From NCBI GenBank assembly GCA_022774325.1, contig JALFNN010000047.1:1-64000 (forward strand): DNA of 64,000 nt, given 5' to 3'. The notes beneath the pieces were generated by a model. That model did not search any database, had not been told where the DNA came from, and saw nothing but the letters and a program-made list of their open reading frames with translations. The DNA comes from a bacterium. Its GTDB lineage: Bacteria > Bacillota > Clostridia > Lachnospirales > Lachnospiraceae. A program made the position numbers and the translations under genes. Shown one piece after another: positions 34,601-45,300 of this stretch. Numbering within the stretch: position 1 is the stretch's first letter; each line of letters starts with the position of its first letter.

Positions 34601-36063
34601 TGAAACATTCGATTAAGCAGCAGATGATGATGGTATTCGTCGGTATTGTTGTCGTTATGATGCTGGTATTTATGGCGGTGAACGGGGGGTTCCTGGAAAA
34701 ATACTATATTGCTGAGAAGCAGTCGGAATTTGTCAGAACCTATTCTCTTTTGAAAAATGGTGTTATAAGCGGGACATTGATGGAAGAAACTCCGGGAAGT
34801 GAGCTGAGTAAATTGACGGAAAAGAACAATATTGCTGTTGTTGTGATCGATCCGGAAGCTTCTTATATTTATACGAATGCCAGGAATCTGGAAACGGTGA
34901 TGAAGAACCAGCTTATGGGATATCTGTTTAATAAGAACAATCAGGAGATTCTGAAAAAAACGGATGAGTATGTTATCAGCAGATCAATGGATATGCAGAA
35001 CAGTACAGAGTACATTGAGATGTGGGGAGAGTTTGAGAACGGCTCCGTATTCTTGCTGAGAAGTCCGCTTGACAGTATTCGGTCGGCGGTGAGAATCTTT
35101 AATCAGTTTATCGGAATGGTTGGTGGCATTGTTATCTTACTGAGCCTGTTTGCTGCATGGTATTTTTCGAAAAAACTTTCAGAACCTCTGATGGAGCTGG
35201 CTGCTCTTTCTCAGAAAATGGCGGATCTGGATTTTGAGGCCAAGTATACAAGTGGGGGAAGCAATGAAATCGGTATTCTGGGTCAGAGTTTTAATCAGAT
35301 GTCTGAAAAACTGGAACAGACGATTTCCGATCTGAAGAAGGCGAATAATGAATTGCAGATGGATATTGAGCAGAAAGAGAAGCTCGAACGTATGAGAACG
35401 GAATTCCTTGGGAATGTTTCCCATGAACTGAAGACGCCGATCGCGCTGATTCAAGGATATGCGGAAGGCTTAAAAGAGGGAGTCAGCGATGATCCGGAGA
35501 GCAGGGAATTCTACTGTGATGTGATTATGGATGAAGCCGGAAAGATGAATCAGATGGTGAAGAACCTTCTGACACTGAATCAGCTTGAATTTGGAGATAA
35601 TGATGTGCAGTTTGAACGGTTTAATCTTACGGATCTGATTCGTGGGGTACTGCAGAGCCTGGATATTATGATCACCCAGAAGGAAGTACACGTTATTTTC
35701 AGACAGGAAAATCCGGTATATGTATGGGCAGATGAATTCAAGGTGGAGCAGGTGCTGCGAAATTATGTGAATAATGCACTGAATCATGCGGAAGGCGAAA
35801 AGGTTATCGAGATTAAAATCGTAGAAATAAATGAAAAGGCACATATCAGTGTGTTTAACACAGGCAATCCGATTCCGGAAGAAGACGTGGAACATATCTG
35901 GGAGAAGTTTTACAAAGTGGATAAGGCGCGAACAAGAGAATATGGAGGAAATGGTATCGGGCTTTCTATCGTCAAGGCAATTATGGAATCTCTGCACCAG
36001 GCGTATGGTGAGAAAAATTATGATAATGGAGTGGAATTCTGGTTTGAGCTGGATGTAAAGTAA
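34600..36063 (+). CDS. Sensor histidine kinase
   Basis: The 487-residue membrane kinase has transmembrane segments near residues 9-28 and 170-188, with an extracytoplasmic sensor domain between. A HAMP linker (KKLSEPLMELAALSQKMADLDFEA) follows. The phosphoacceptor His is in FLGNVSHELKTPIALIQGYAEGLKEG near 275, and the ATPase domain has NYVNNALNHA and GGNGIGLSIVKAIMESL. The start overlaps the regulator's stop. Signal and targets are unknown. Confidence 0.95.
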   Translation: MKHSIKQQMMMVFVGIVVVMMLVFMAVNGGFLEKYYIAEKQSEFVRTYSLLKNGVISGTLMEETPGSELSKLTEKNNIAVVVIDPEASYIYTNARNLETVMKNQLMGYLFNKNNQEILKKTDEYVISRSMDMQNSTEYIEMWGEFENGSVFLLRSPLDSIRSAVRIFNQFIGMVGGIVILLSLFAAWYFSKKLSEPLMELAALSQKMADLDFEAKYTSGGSNEIGILGQSFNQMSEKLEQTISDLKKANNELQMDIEQKEKLERMRTEFLGNVSHELKTPIALIQGYAEGLKEGVSDDPESREFYCDVIMDEAGKMNQMVKNLLTLNQLEFGDNDVQFERFNLTDLIRGVLQSLDIMITQKEVHVIFRQENPVYVWADEFKVEQVLRNYVNNALNHAEGEKVIEIKIVEINEKAHISVFNTGNPIPEEDVEHIWEKFYKVDKARTREYGGNGIGLSIVKAIMESLHQAYGEKNYDNGVEFWFELDVK

Positions 36064-36073
36064 TTGAAAACTC

Positions 36074-36102
36074 TTGCCCCTATAGAGAAAAACGTCTATA
36101 AT
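36074..36102 (+). promoter_or_regulatory. Promoter of hisHF
   Basis: TTGCCC at 36074 and TATAAT at 36097 are 17 bases apart, starting 10 bases after the kinase stop. Confidence 0.55.
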
Positions 36103-36147
36103 AATCACATGATGCAAGTTACAAATGAAGACAGCGAGGGCAGACAA

Positions 36148-36753
36148 ATGATAGCGATTATTGATTATGATGCAGGAAATATCAAGAGTGTAGAGAAGGC
36201 ATTGATTTTGTTGGGAGAAGAGCCGGTGATCACCCGTGACAGAGAGACGATTCTGAAGGCGGATAAAGTAATTCTTCCGGGAGTGGGAGCATTTGGTGAT
36301 GCCATGCACAATCTTAGAAAATATGGGTTGGACAAGGTGATACATGAAGTTGTAAAGAGACAGATACCACTGCTTGGAATCTGCCTGGGACTCCAGCTTT
36401 TATTTGAACGCAGCGATGAAACGCCCGGTGTGGAAGGACTTGGCGTGCTGAAGGGAGAGATTCTTCGTATTCCGGAACAGGAAGGACTGAAGATTCCTCA
36501 TATGGGATGGAATTCTCTGAAACTTCAGAATAATGGACGATTATTTCAAGGTCTGGAAGAAGATCCTTATGTATATTTTGTACACTCTTATTATCTGAAA
36601 GCAGAGGATGAAAGCATCGTAAAAGCGACAACGGAATACAGCACGCTGATTCATGCATCTGTAGAGCAGGGGAATGTATTCGCCTGCCAGTTCCACCCGG
36701 AAAAAAGCAGTGATACGGGACTTCGAATTCTGGAAAATTTTGTGGCATTATAG
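36148..36753 (+). CDS. hisH: Imidazole glycerol phosphate synthase, glutaminase subunit
   Basis: HisH releases ammonia from glutamine and feeds it to HisF in histidine and purine-intermediate (AICAR) formation. The 201-residue class I amidotransferase has the nucleophile Cys in LLGICLGLQLLFE near residue 80 and the His-x-Glu pair in CQFHPEKSSDTGLRIL near 180. The start at 36148 (weak GAGGG site) begins at the family position; the frame opens 28 codons earlier. No other his gene except hisF lies in the window. Confidence 0.94.
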   Translation: MIAIIDYDAGNIKSVEKALILLGEEPVITRDRETILKADKVILPGVGAFGDAMHNLRKYGLDKVIHEVVKRQIPLLGICLGLQLLFERSDETPGVEGLGVLKGEILRIPEQEGLKIPHMGWNSLKLQNNGRLFQGLEEDPYVYFVHSYYLKAEDESIVKATTEYSTLIHASVEQGNVFACQFHPEKSSDTGLRILENFVAL

Positions 36754-36765
36754 GAGGACAGCAGT

Positions 36766-37527
36766 ATGTTTACGAAAAGAATCATTCCATGCCTGGATGT
36801 AAATAATGGTCGGGTGGTAAAGGGCGTTAATTTTGTAGATTTAAAAGATGCAGGAGATCCGGTAGAGATTGCAAAAGCTTATGATAAAGCCGGAGCAGAC
36901 GAACTGGTATTTCTGGATATCACCGCATCTTCGGATGCCAGAAACACCGTGGTTGATATGGTGCGTAAAGTGGCTGAAAATGTGTTTATTCCTTTTACGG
37001 TAGGCGGCGGAATCCGTACGGTGGATGATTTCAGAGCGCTTCTCAGGGAAGGAGCGGACAAGATCTCTGTAAATTCCGCAGCGATCATGAGACCGGAACT
37101 GATCAGCGAAGCGGCAGAGAAGTTCGGAAGCCAGTGTGTGGTAGTTGCAATTGATGCAAAGCGCCGTGAGGATGGCGGATGGAATATTTACAAAAACGGC
37201 GGACGTATCGATATGGGAATCGATGCGGTTGAGTGGGCCATGAAAGCGGAAAAACTGGGAGCAGGAGAGATTCTCCTGACCAGTATGGACTGCGATGGTA
37301 CCAAGGCGGGATATGATCTGGAGATTACACGGACAATCGCGGAAAATGTCTCCATACCGGTAATTGCTTCGGGAGGAGCAGGGACACTGGAACATTTCTA
37401 TGACGCGTTAAGTGAAAAGGGTAAAGCGGATGCAGCTTTGGCAGCATCACTTTTCCATTACAAAGAACTGGAGATCCGTGAGGTGAAGGAATACCTGAGA
37501 GAGAGAGGTATTTCGGTACGCTTATAG
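36766..37527 (+). CDS. hisF: Imidazole glycerol phosphate synthase, cyclase subunit
   Basis: HisF is the (beta/alpha)8 cyclase that converts PRFAR and ammonia to imidazole glycerol phosphate and AICAR. The 253-residue product begins [22 protein letters not shown]. It carries the catalytic Asp in IIPCLDV (near 11) and the second in [15 protein letters not shown] (near 130 in many HisFs, here about 176), plus [12 protein letters not shown]. An AGGAGGAC site precedes the ATG. Normal length and motifs make it canonical despite isolation from the rest of the pathway. Confidence 0.94.
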   Translation: MFTKRIIPCLDVNNGRVVKGVNFVDLKDAGDPVEIAKAYDKAGADELVFLDITASSDARNTVVDMVRKVAENVFIPFTVGGGIRTVDDFRALLREGADKISVNSAAIMRPELISEAAEKFGSQCVVVAIDAKRREDGGWNIYKNGGRIDMGIDAVEWAMKAEKLGAGEILLTSMDCDGTKAGYDLEITRTIAENVSIPVIASGGAGTLEHFYDALSEKGKADAALAASLFHYKELEIREVKEYLRERGISVRL

Positions 37528-37549
37528 AGAAAAAGAGGGATAATAGAAA

Positions 37550-38224
37550 ATGGCTGCGCTGAATAATGACTGGCTGGATGCTCTGAAAGGGGAGTTCAGA
37601 AAACCATATTATAAGAAATTGTTTGAAACGGTGAATCAGGAATACCGGACTCATCGTATCTATCCTCCGGCAGATGATATTTTCAATGCATTTCATCTGA
37701 CACCACTTAAGGATGTGAAGGTTGTGATACTGGGACAGGATCCGTATCATGGAGACGGGCAGGCACACGGACTTTGCTTTTCGGTAAAACCGGATGTGGA
37801 GATTCCGCCTTCACTGGTGAATATTTATCAGGAACTGCATGATGATCTGGGATGTCGGATCCCCAGCCACGGGAATCTGACCAAATGGGCGAAGCAGGGA
37901 GTTTTGCTTCTGAACACAGTTCTGACGGTGCGGGCGCATCAGGCGAACTCTCACCGTGGAATCGGATGGGAAGAATTTACGGATGCGGCGATTCAGGTAT
38001 TAAACAACCAGGACAGACCGATTGTGTTTATTTTATGGGGAAGACCGGCACAGCTTAAGAAGAGGATGCTGAACAATCCAAAGCATTTGATTCTGGAAGC
38101 ACCGCATCCAAGTCCATTATCTGCCTACAGGGGATTTTTCGGAAGTAAGCCGTTCAGTCAGACGAATCAGTTTCTGGAAGCAAACGGCCTTATGCCGATT
38201 GACTGGCAGATCGATGAACTGTAG
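37550..38224 (+). CDS. ung: Uracil-DNA glycosylase
   Basis: Ung excises uracil from DNA. The 224-residue family-1 enzyme has the water-activating loop VVILGQDPYHGDGQAHGLCFS near 62-82, with the catalytic Asp in GQDPYH, and the DNA-intercalation loop APHPSPLSAYRGFFGSKPFSQTN near 183-205. It follows hisF by 22 bases and may share its transcript. Confidence 0.96.
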   Translation: MAALNNDWLDALKGEFRKPYYKKLFETVNQEYRTHRIYPPADDIFNAFHLTPLKDVKVVILGQDPYHGDGQAHGLCFSVKPDVEIPPSLVNIYQELHDDLGCRIPSHGNLTKWAKQGVLLLNTVLTVRAHQANSHRGIGWEEFTDAAIQVLNNQDRPIVFILWGRPAQLKKRMLNNPKHLILEAPHPSPLSAYRGFFGSKPFSQTNQFLEANGLMPIDWQIDEL

Positions 38225-38277
38225 TGGATAGAAACAGATAAAGCAATTTTTTGTCTGTACGAAGGGAAGGGGATTGT

Positions 38278-38637
38278 ATGAAAAAAACGGAAGTGGAATG
38301 CTGTGACATTTTTCAGATACATGAAGAACTGGTGAAGAAGGCCGAGGAAAATATCCTCGATGAGGATAGGCTGAAGGAGCTTGCGGATTTTTTCAAAGTA
38401 TTTGCAGACACGACCCGGCTCAGAATTCTGAGCGTTTTGTTTCAATCGGAAATGTGTGTATGCGATCTGGCGGAAGTGCTGGGAATGACGCAGTCGGCTA
38501 TTTCCCATCAGCTCAGGATCCTGAAGCAGATGAAGCTGGTCAAGAACCGCAGGGAAGGAAAGACAGTGTTCTATTCTTTGGCGGATGGACATATCCAGAC
38601 GATTATGAATCAGGGGATGGAACATATCATGGAATAG
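38278..38637 (+). CDS. ArsR/SmtB-family metal-sensing repressor
   Basis: The 119-residue winged-helix repressor has a recognition region (LAEVLGMTQSAISHQLRILKQMKLVKNRREGKTVFYSL) and the metal-binding 'CVCDL' motif at the alpha-3 helix near 62-66. An N-terminal ECC pair recalls CadC, which uses these cysteines for Cd/Pb sensing. The start at 38278 follows GAAGGGAAGGGG. It lies upstream of a metal P-type ATPase it probably represses. Confidence 0.88.
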   Translation: MKKTEVECCDIFQIHEELVKKAEENILDEDRLKELADFFKVFADTTRLRILSVLFQSEMCVCDLAEVLGMTQSAISHQLRILKQMKLVKNRREGKTVFYSLADGHIQTIMNQGMEHIME

Positions 38638-38676
38638 AGAATGCTGTCGATGTATGGATAAAGGGGTTTGAGGGTT

Positions 38677-40542
38677 ATGACCAAAGAGATAAAAAGACAG
38701 TGGATCGTATTTGGAGCGGGTCTACTTGCATTTTGGGGAAATATCGTGCTCCGGGAGAAGGAAATGATCGTGGGGAATATGGTATTCCCCTTCTTTCTTA
38801 TATCCTACATTTTGCTGGGATATACAGTGTTCCGGCACGTTATAAGAAACATAGAAAAAAAGCAGTACTTTAATGAGAATATTCTGATCGTGATGGCATC
38901 TGCGGGAGCAGTCGGAATTGGAAGATATACGGAAGGCAATCTGATCATGATGCTGTTTGCATTTGCCGGAATCATGGAAGATATGCTTATGAAGCATTCT
39001 AGAAATGTAATCAATAAGCTGATGGATATGCAGCCTACTGTGGCGGTGAAAAAAGTACGTGGAAAAGAATACAAGGTGGCACCGGAGCTTTTGAAAATTC
39101 GAGATACGGTGATGGTAAAACCCGGAGAACGTATCCCTGTGGACGGGGTCGTGACAACCGGAGAAACGACGGTGGATTCGCGGATGCTGACGGGGGAGAT
39201 GATTCCGCAGACAGCCCGGGAAGGGGACAGAGTATACGGGGGAAGCATTAATCTTACCGGTGTGATCGAAATCAGAGTGATCCGGACTTATCAGGAGTCG
39301 ACCTTATCACGGATCCGTCAGATGGTGGATGACGCAGGCGGGGAAGATACAGAAAATACGACAATGACGGGGCGGTTTATGTGGAAATATATTCCGGCTG
39401 TTATAATGCTTGCCGTTGCGGTTGCAGTTGTTCCTCCCCTTACGTTTTCATGGGGGCAGTGGCATGAATGGATCTACCGTGCCTTTTTGTTCCTGATTGC
39501 CGCATGTCCGTGCGGCCTTCTGATCTCAGAGCCCATTGCTTTTCTGGGAGGAATTTCGGCGGCGGCGAAGCACGGTGTGATCATTAAGGGCGGAAGGTTT
39601 TTGGAATATCTCACGGAAGCGGATGTGTTTATTTTTGACAAGACCGGTACGCTTACTGAAGGCGTGTTTGAAGTGACGGAAGTGCATCCAACGGAGATCA
39701 CAACAGACGAGCTTCTGAAATATGCAGCTTATGCGGAAAGTTATTCCAATCATCCGATTGCCAAATCCCTCCAAAGAGCCTATGGGCATCCGATTGATAA
39801 AAAGCAGGTGCAATGGATCAAGGAGACGGCGGGACTCGGGGTCAGTGCAACCGTAGAAGGAAAAAGAGTACATATCGGGAATCGTAGGATGGCGAAAAAG
39901 CATGGTGCTGAATATGAGCAGGTAGAAAGTGGAGGAACTGTTTTACATGTAGTTGTGGATGATAGATATGCCGGATATATTGTGGCGGAAGATACAATCA
40001 AAGAAGAAGCATATGATCTGATCGAGTGGCTTCAGAAGAAGGTTCATGTATTGACTGTAATGCTGACGGGTGATCGGCGGTCGGCGGCGCTTCATGTCGC
40101 TCGGAAATTGAATATTGATTATGCCTATGCGGGACTTCTTCCGAAGGATAAGCTGGAACAGTTGGAGCATTTTCAGGGATTGAAAGAAGAAAACGAGAAA
40201 GTGGTTTTTGTTGGCGACGGAATGAACGATGCGATTGTGCTGAAAAAAGCAGATGTCGGTGTGGCAATGGGAGCACTCGGATGTGATGCCGCGATTGAGG
40301 CTGCGGATATCGTACTTCTTGAGGATGACCTCTCCAGACTGGCCGGCGTGATCGGCCTTTCAAGAGAAACCTGCCGTGTTGTAAAGGGGAATATCAGACT
40401 GGCAATGTTTGTGAAGATTGTGGCGCTGATACTTGCAGGACTTAAGCTTGCTACACTTAGAACAATTTTGATTGTGGATTTGGCAGTTATGTTTGTGGGA
40501 CTTTTGAATGCACTTTTAATTTCAAAATATCCGATGGAATAA
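38677..40542 (+). CDS. P1B-type heavy-metal (Zn/Cd/Pb-type) translocating ATPase
   Basis: This 621-residue pump exports a metal ion from the cytoplasm. Visible are the actuator loop (MLTGEMIPQ near 165), the transmembrane CPCG motif (AACPCGLLISEPIAFLGG), the phosphorylated Asp in DKTGTLTEG, the hinge MLTGDRR, and GDGMNDAIVLKKADVGVAMG. There is no N-terminal Cys-type metal-binding domain, so it begins almost directly with membrane helices. The CPCG and SEP context differs slightly from common CPCALV(I)S(T)P pumps. ATG 38677 follows AAGGGG. The upstream CadC-like repressor favours Cd/Zn/Pb, which is inferred. Confidence 0.9.
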   Translation: MTKEIKRQWIVFGAGLLAFWGNIVLREKEMIVGNMVFPFFLISYILLGYTVFRHVIRNIEKKQYFNENILIVMASAGAVGIGRYTEGNLIMMLFAFAGIMEDMLMKHSRNVINKLMDMQPTVAVKKVRGKEYKVAPELLKIRDTVMVKPGERIPVDGVVTTGETTVDSRMLTGEMIPQTAREGDRVYGGSINLTGVIEIRVIRTYQESTLSRIRQMVDDAGGEDTENTTMTGRFMWKYIPAVIMLAVAVAVVPPLTFSWGQWHEWIYRAFLFLIAACPCGLLISEPIAFLGGISAAAKHGVIIKGGRFLEYLTEADVFIFDKTGTLTEGVFEVTEVHPTEITTDELLKYAAYAESYSNHPIAKSLQRAYGHPIDKKQVQWIKETAGLGVSATVEGKRVHIGNRRMAKKHGAEYEQVESGGTVLHVVVDDRYAGYIVAEDTIKEEAYDLIEWLQKKVHVLTVMLTGDRRSAALHVARKLNIDYAYAGLLPKDKLEQLEHFQGLKEENEKVVFVGDGMNDAIVLKKADVGVAMGALGCDAAIEAADIVLLEDDLSRLAGVIGLSRETCRVVKGNIRLAMFVKIVALILAGLKLATLRTILIVDLAVMFVGLLNALLISKYPME

Positions 40543-40567
40543 TCTTAATATAGAAGGGTAGATTAGA

Positions 40568-41134
40568 ATGAGAAACAGTATGAAGAAATGGAACAAAAGC
40601 AAATATAGTTTGGTGATGCTGCTTCTGGCTGTGATGTTGGCAACTTCTGGCTGTACTTCCATTGTAAAAGAAGGGACAGAGCTGCTTGAAGAAGGAAATT
40701 ATACAGAGGCAGCGGAAAAATTCCAGGAGTCAGTTGATAAAGGAAAAGACCTGGGAGAAGCATGGAGGGGGCTGGGAATCTGCTACTGGGAAGAAGAAGA
40801 TTACGAAAAGGCAGAAAAGGCGTTTGGAAATGCACTTCAAAACGGTTCGGAGGAAACAGCAACCATTTATAATATGTTGGGAATCTGTGCATTGATGACG
40901 GATAAACCGGAAAAGGCAGTCTATTATTTTGAAAATGGGCAGGAGTTTCCGGATGCGGGTCAGGAGCTTTTGAAAGAAATGTCATTTAATCTGATTGCGG
41001 CTTATGAGCAGGTGGGGGATTATCAGAAAGCAAAAGAAAAGCTGGAAGTTTATCTCAGTCTGTATCCGGATGATGAACGTGCGCTGAAAGAAAAAGAGTT
41101 TTTGAATACGCAGGTCCCAAGTAGAGAGGAATAG
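40568..41134 (+). CDS. TPR-repeat lipoprotein
   Basis: The 188-residue protein has a basic N-terminus, a hydrophobic segment and a lipobox (LATSGC; lipidated Cys about residue 29). At least three tetratricopeptide repeats follow (ELLEEGNYTEAAEKFQESV; GLGICYWEEEDYEKAEKAFGNAL; LIAAYEQVGDYQKAKEKLEVYL). It probably acts as an envelope scaffold on the outer face of the membrane. It lies between the metal ATPase and hflX and is likely co-transcribed with hflX, 5 bases away. Confidence 0.82.
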   Translation: MRNSMKKWNKSKYSLVMLLLAVMLATSGCTSIVKEGTELLEEGNYTEAAEKFQESVDKGKDLGEAWRGLGICYWEEEDYEKAEKAFGNALQNGSEETATIYNMLGICALMTDKPEKAVYYFENGQEFPDAGQELLKEMSFNLIAAYEQVGDYQKAKEKLEVYLSLYPDDERALKEKEFLNTQVPSREE

Positions 41135-41139
41135 AATGT

Positions 41140-42384
41140 ATGGCAATCTATGAGATAAAAGATGAAAAAGAAAAGCTCATTCTGGTGGGAGTCGCAAGCA
41201 GTGCGAACGATGATACCGAACAGTCATTGGATGAGCTTTGCGATCTGGTCGATACGGCAGGAGGTGTGGTCGTCGGCAGGGTCATTCAGAGGCGGGAGAT
41301 GATTCATCCCGCCACTTATGTTGGTAAGGGGAAAATTGAGGAAATCAAAGAACTTTTGTGGGAAACAGATGCGGACGGCATTGTTTGTGATGATGAATTG
41401 TCCCCTGCACAGACAGCGAATCTGACAGAACTTTTGGATACAAAGGTAATGGATCGGACACTCATCATCCTGGATATCTTTGCCGGGAGAGCATCGACCA
41501 GTGAAGGGAAGATCCAGGTGGAGCTGGCTCAGCTCCGTTACAGGCAGACTCAGCTTACCGGCGCCGGCAAGGCATTGTCCCGTTTGGGAGGAGGAATTGG
41601 CACAAGAGGACCGGGAGAAAAGAAATTGGAGATGGATCGAAGGCTGATTAAGAACCGGATTGCCCTTCTCAACAGAGAACTTAAGGATGTCAAAAGACAT
41701 AGAGATCTTACCAGAGAACAGCGCAGCAGAAATCATATGCAGGTGGCTGCCATCGTAGGATATACGAATGCGGGAAAATCCACATTGCTTAATACGCTGA
41801 CGGATGCAAAGGTATTGGAAGAGGATCAGCTTTTTGCAACGCTGGATCCTACAACAAGAAATTTGAAGCTGCCGAGCGGCCAGGAGATGTTGGTGACGGA
41901 TACGGTCGGATTTATCAGGAAGCTTCCGCATCACCTGATTGAAGCGTTCCGGAGTACTCTGGAAGAGGCAAAGTATGCGGATCTGATTCTCCATGTGGTA
42001 GATTCCTCCAACCCGCAGATGGACGAGCAGATGTATGTGGTATATGAGACACTGCGTAAGTTGGAAGTCATGAATAAACCTGTCATTACAGTATTTAATA
42101 AGATGGATCGACGTGGGGAGAACGCATTGCTGCGCGATTTTCAGGCAGACAGAACCGTGCAGATTTCGGCAAAGACCGGAGAAGGGATTCCAGAGCTTCT
42201 CTGTACGATTGAACAGCAGCTGCGGGAACAGAAAATTCTAATAGAAAGAATGTATCCTTATCAGGAAAGCTCCCGCGTACAGATGATTAGAAAATATGGA
42301 GAGCTTCTGGAAGAACACTATACGGAAGAAGGAATTTATATCCGGGCTTACGTCCCGAAGGAGATCTATGGAAGGAGTTTGTGA
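41140..42384 (+). CDS. hflX: GTPase HflX
   Basis: HflX is a ribosome-associated GTPase that splits stalled or hibernating ribosomes. The 414-residue product has the HflX-specific N-terminal domain (GRVIQRREMIHPATYVGKGKIEEI) and the ARGPGE-like signature GIGTRGPGEKKLEMDRR near 165. The G domain has GYTNAGKSTLLN (G1), DTVGFIRKLPHHLIEAF (G3) and NKMD (G4). The ATG at 41140 follows AGAGAGGAATAG. Confidence 0.95.
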   Translation: MAIYEIKDEKEKLILVGVASSANDDTEQSLDELCDLVDTAGGVVVGRVIQRREMIHPATYVGKGKIEEIKELLWETDADGIVCDDELSPAQTANLTELLDTKVMDRTLIILDIFAGRASTSEGKIQVELAQLRYRQTQLTGAGKALSRLGGGIGTRGPGEKKLEMDRRLIKNRIALLNRELKDVKRHRDLTREQRSRNHMQVAAIVGYTNAGKSTLLNTLTDAKVLEEDQLFATLDPTTRNLKLPSGQEMLVTDTVGFIRKLPHHLIEAFRSTLEEAKYADLILHVVDSSNPQMDEQMYVVYETLRKLEVMNKPVITVFNKMDRRGENALLRDFQADRTVQISAKTGEGIPELLCTIEQQLREQKILIERMYPYQESSRVQMIRKYGELLEEHYTEEGIYIRAYVPKEIYGRSL

Positions 42385-42386
42385 TC

Positions 42387-45300
42387 ATGTCTCTTCAGTT
42401 TATTTTTGGAAATTCCGGATCCGGAAAATCTCATTATTTGTATGAATATATTATCCGGGAATCAATACGGTTCCCGGATAAAAATTATATTGTACTGGTT
42501 CCGGAACAGTTTACGATGCAGACACAAAAGGAGCTGGTCATGCGTCATCCAAGACATGGGATTATGAATATTGATGTGCTTAGTTTTGCTCGTCTTGCAT
42601 TTCGCGTGATGGAAGAAACAGGGGAAAGTGGGCGTAAAGTACTGGATGACGAAGGAAAGAATCTGATTCTGAGAAAGATAGCCGGAAAGCTGGAACCGTC
42701 ATTAAAAGTTATCAAAGCTAACCTGAAAAAACCGGGTTATACCAGTGAGGTAAAATCGGTTATTTCAGAACTGACACAATATAATATCCAGCCGGAAGGA
42801 ATGGGGCCTTTATTCGATGCGGCAGGTGACAATATGAGCCTTTTGCTGAAACTAAAGGATATTCAAACGGTTTATTCGGCATTTGAACAGTATCTGGCTG
42901 ATCAATATATTACGAAGGAAGAAATTCTGGATGTGCTCAGCCGGGTGATGGGAAAATCCCGGATATTGAAAGACAGCGTGATCGCCCTGGACGGATTTAC
43001 CGGATTTACACCGGTACAGAATAAGGTCCTGAGTGAAATGCTGACATATTGCAGCAAAGTTTGCGTGACGGTTACTATGGATGAGCGTGAGAATCCTTAT
43101 GTGTTAAAGGACAAGTATCAGCTTTTCTCATTAAGTAAGCAGATGGTGAAATCACTCATAGAACTGGCACAGGAAAAAGAGGTTTTGGTGGAAGAGTCGG
43201 TCTGTCTTTATAGCAGGCCGGTTTATCGTTTCCGCTGTAATCCTGCGCTTGCACATCTGGAATCAGAAGTGTTTCGGCATGCTCAAGAGAAGTATCAGAA
43301 AAAAACGGATCGTGTCCGCTTGTATCTGGCGCATAATCCGGCAGATGAAGTTATGTGTGCGGCTCAGAGGATTCGCTTTCTTGTGCGGAAGAAGGGCTAT
43401 CGGTATAGAGATATTGCCGTGATTGCCAGTGATATGAATGTTTATGCTGACGAAATCGAAAAGAACTTTGCAAGATATCATATTCCGGTATTCCTGGATT
43501 ATAAGAGAAATGTACTTCTGAATTCTTTCGTGGAATATGTGCGGAGTCTTCTTGGAATTGCAGAACAGAATTTTTCCTACGAGAGTGTATTTAGGTTTTT
43601 GAGAACCGGACTTGCAGGATTTACATCAGGTGAAGTGGATCTGATGGAAAACTATGTCCTTGCACTTGGAATCCGTGGGTATAAGAAATGGCAGGAAAAA
43701 TGGATCAGACGCAGTGCGCAGACGACAGAAGAAGACCTGGAGACACTGAATCATTTGCGGGTGCGTCTGGTGGAAAAGATGGACGGACTGATGTTTGTGC
43801 TGAAGCAGCGTAAAAAAACGGTGAAGGATGTGACGACCGCACTCTATGAATTTCTGGTACAGGAGGAAATGCAGCAGAAGATAAAGGTTCAGGAGAACCA
43901 GTTTGCGGAGGCGGGGGAGCTGGCACTGGCAAAGGAATATTCGCAGATTTACCGGGCTGTCATGGAGCTCTTTGATAAGTTTGTTGGACTTCTTGGAGAT
44001 GAATATATTTCACTCAAGGAATATTCAGAACTTCTGGATGCCGGGCTCGAGGAGGCGAGAGTGGGAGTGATTCCTCCAAGTCTGGACGAAGTAATGGCGG
44101 GTGATGTTGAGAGAACGCGTTTGAAGAATATCAAGGCTCTGATTTTCCTGGGAGCGAATGATAATCTGGTGCCGGGGATTATGCCTACGAAGGGACTGAT
44201 CACCGAGCATGACAGGGAGCGGTTCGAGAATGCCGGAATCACTCTGACACCGGGAACGAAAGAAAAAACCTGTATTCAGAAGTTTTATCTTTATCTTCAT
44301 ATGACGAAACCTACGGAAGAACTGACTGTCAGTTTCAGCAAAGTTTCGGCAGAAGGAAAAAGTCTGCGTCCTTCTTATCTGATCGGGGAGCTTAAGAAGA
44401 TTTTTCCGGAAGTACCGATTTATGATATGGATCAGTATGGACCGGAAGTGCTGGAACTGGTGCCGGAGCTAGGAATCGATTATCTGATTGAAGGATTGAG
44501 AAAGCCCCAGCGGCAAAAAGATGGAATATGGCAGGAGCTATATCGCTGGTATTTGAAAGATGAGAGATGGAAAAAGGATGTGGAAAGGCTGGTAAATGCG
44601 AGCAGGTATCGGAAACGGGAAGATTCACTGGCGAAAGAGACGGCTGAAAAGCTCTATGGGCCCTGGGATCCGAGTGTATCCAGAATGGAGAAATTCGTTG
44701 CTTGTGCCTGTGCACATTTTATAGCTTACGGGCTCCGGCTTAAGGAGAGAGAGGAATACCGCTTTGCAGCGCTGGATTTCGGAAATATATTTCATTCAGC
44801 AATGGAGAAGTATGCTCTTAAACTGGAGAAAGAACAGGAAGGGTGGACGGAAATATCTGAAGCGGATAGTCGAAAACTGATCGAGGAAAGCGTGGACGAG
44901 AGTATTGTGGATTACAGTAATACGGTCCTTTATAGTTCTGCGCGTAATGCTTATATGATTCCACGTATCAAACGGATGATGCGCCGGACGGTGTGGGCGA
45001 TGACCAGACAATTGGAAAAGGGACAGTTTCGGCCGGAAGGGTATGAGGTGCGATTTGGCAGCGGAAAAATAGACCGGATCGACACCTGTGAGACGGAGGA
45101 TTCTGTTTACGTGAAAATTCTCGACTACAAGACCGGAACAAAAACTTTTGATATGGCAGCGTTTTACCATGGACTCCAACTGCAGCTTGTTGTATATATG
45201 GAGGAAGCATTGAAGCTGGAAGAGAGAAAACATCCGGGAAAAAGGGTTGTACCTGCAGGAATCTTCTATTATCGGCTTAAAGATCCGGTGGTGGAGAAGC

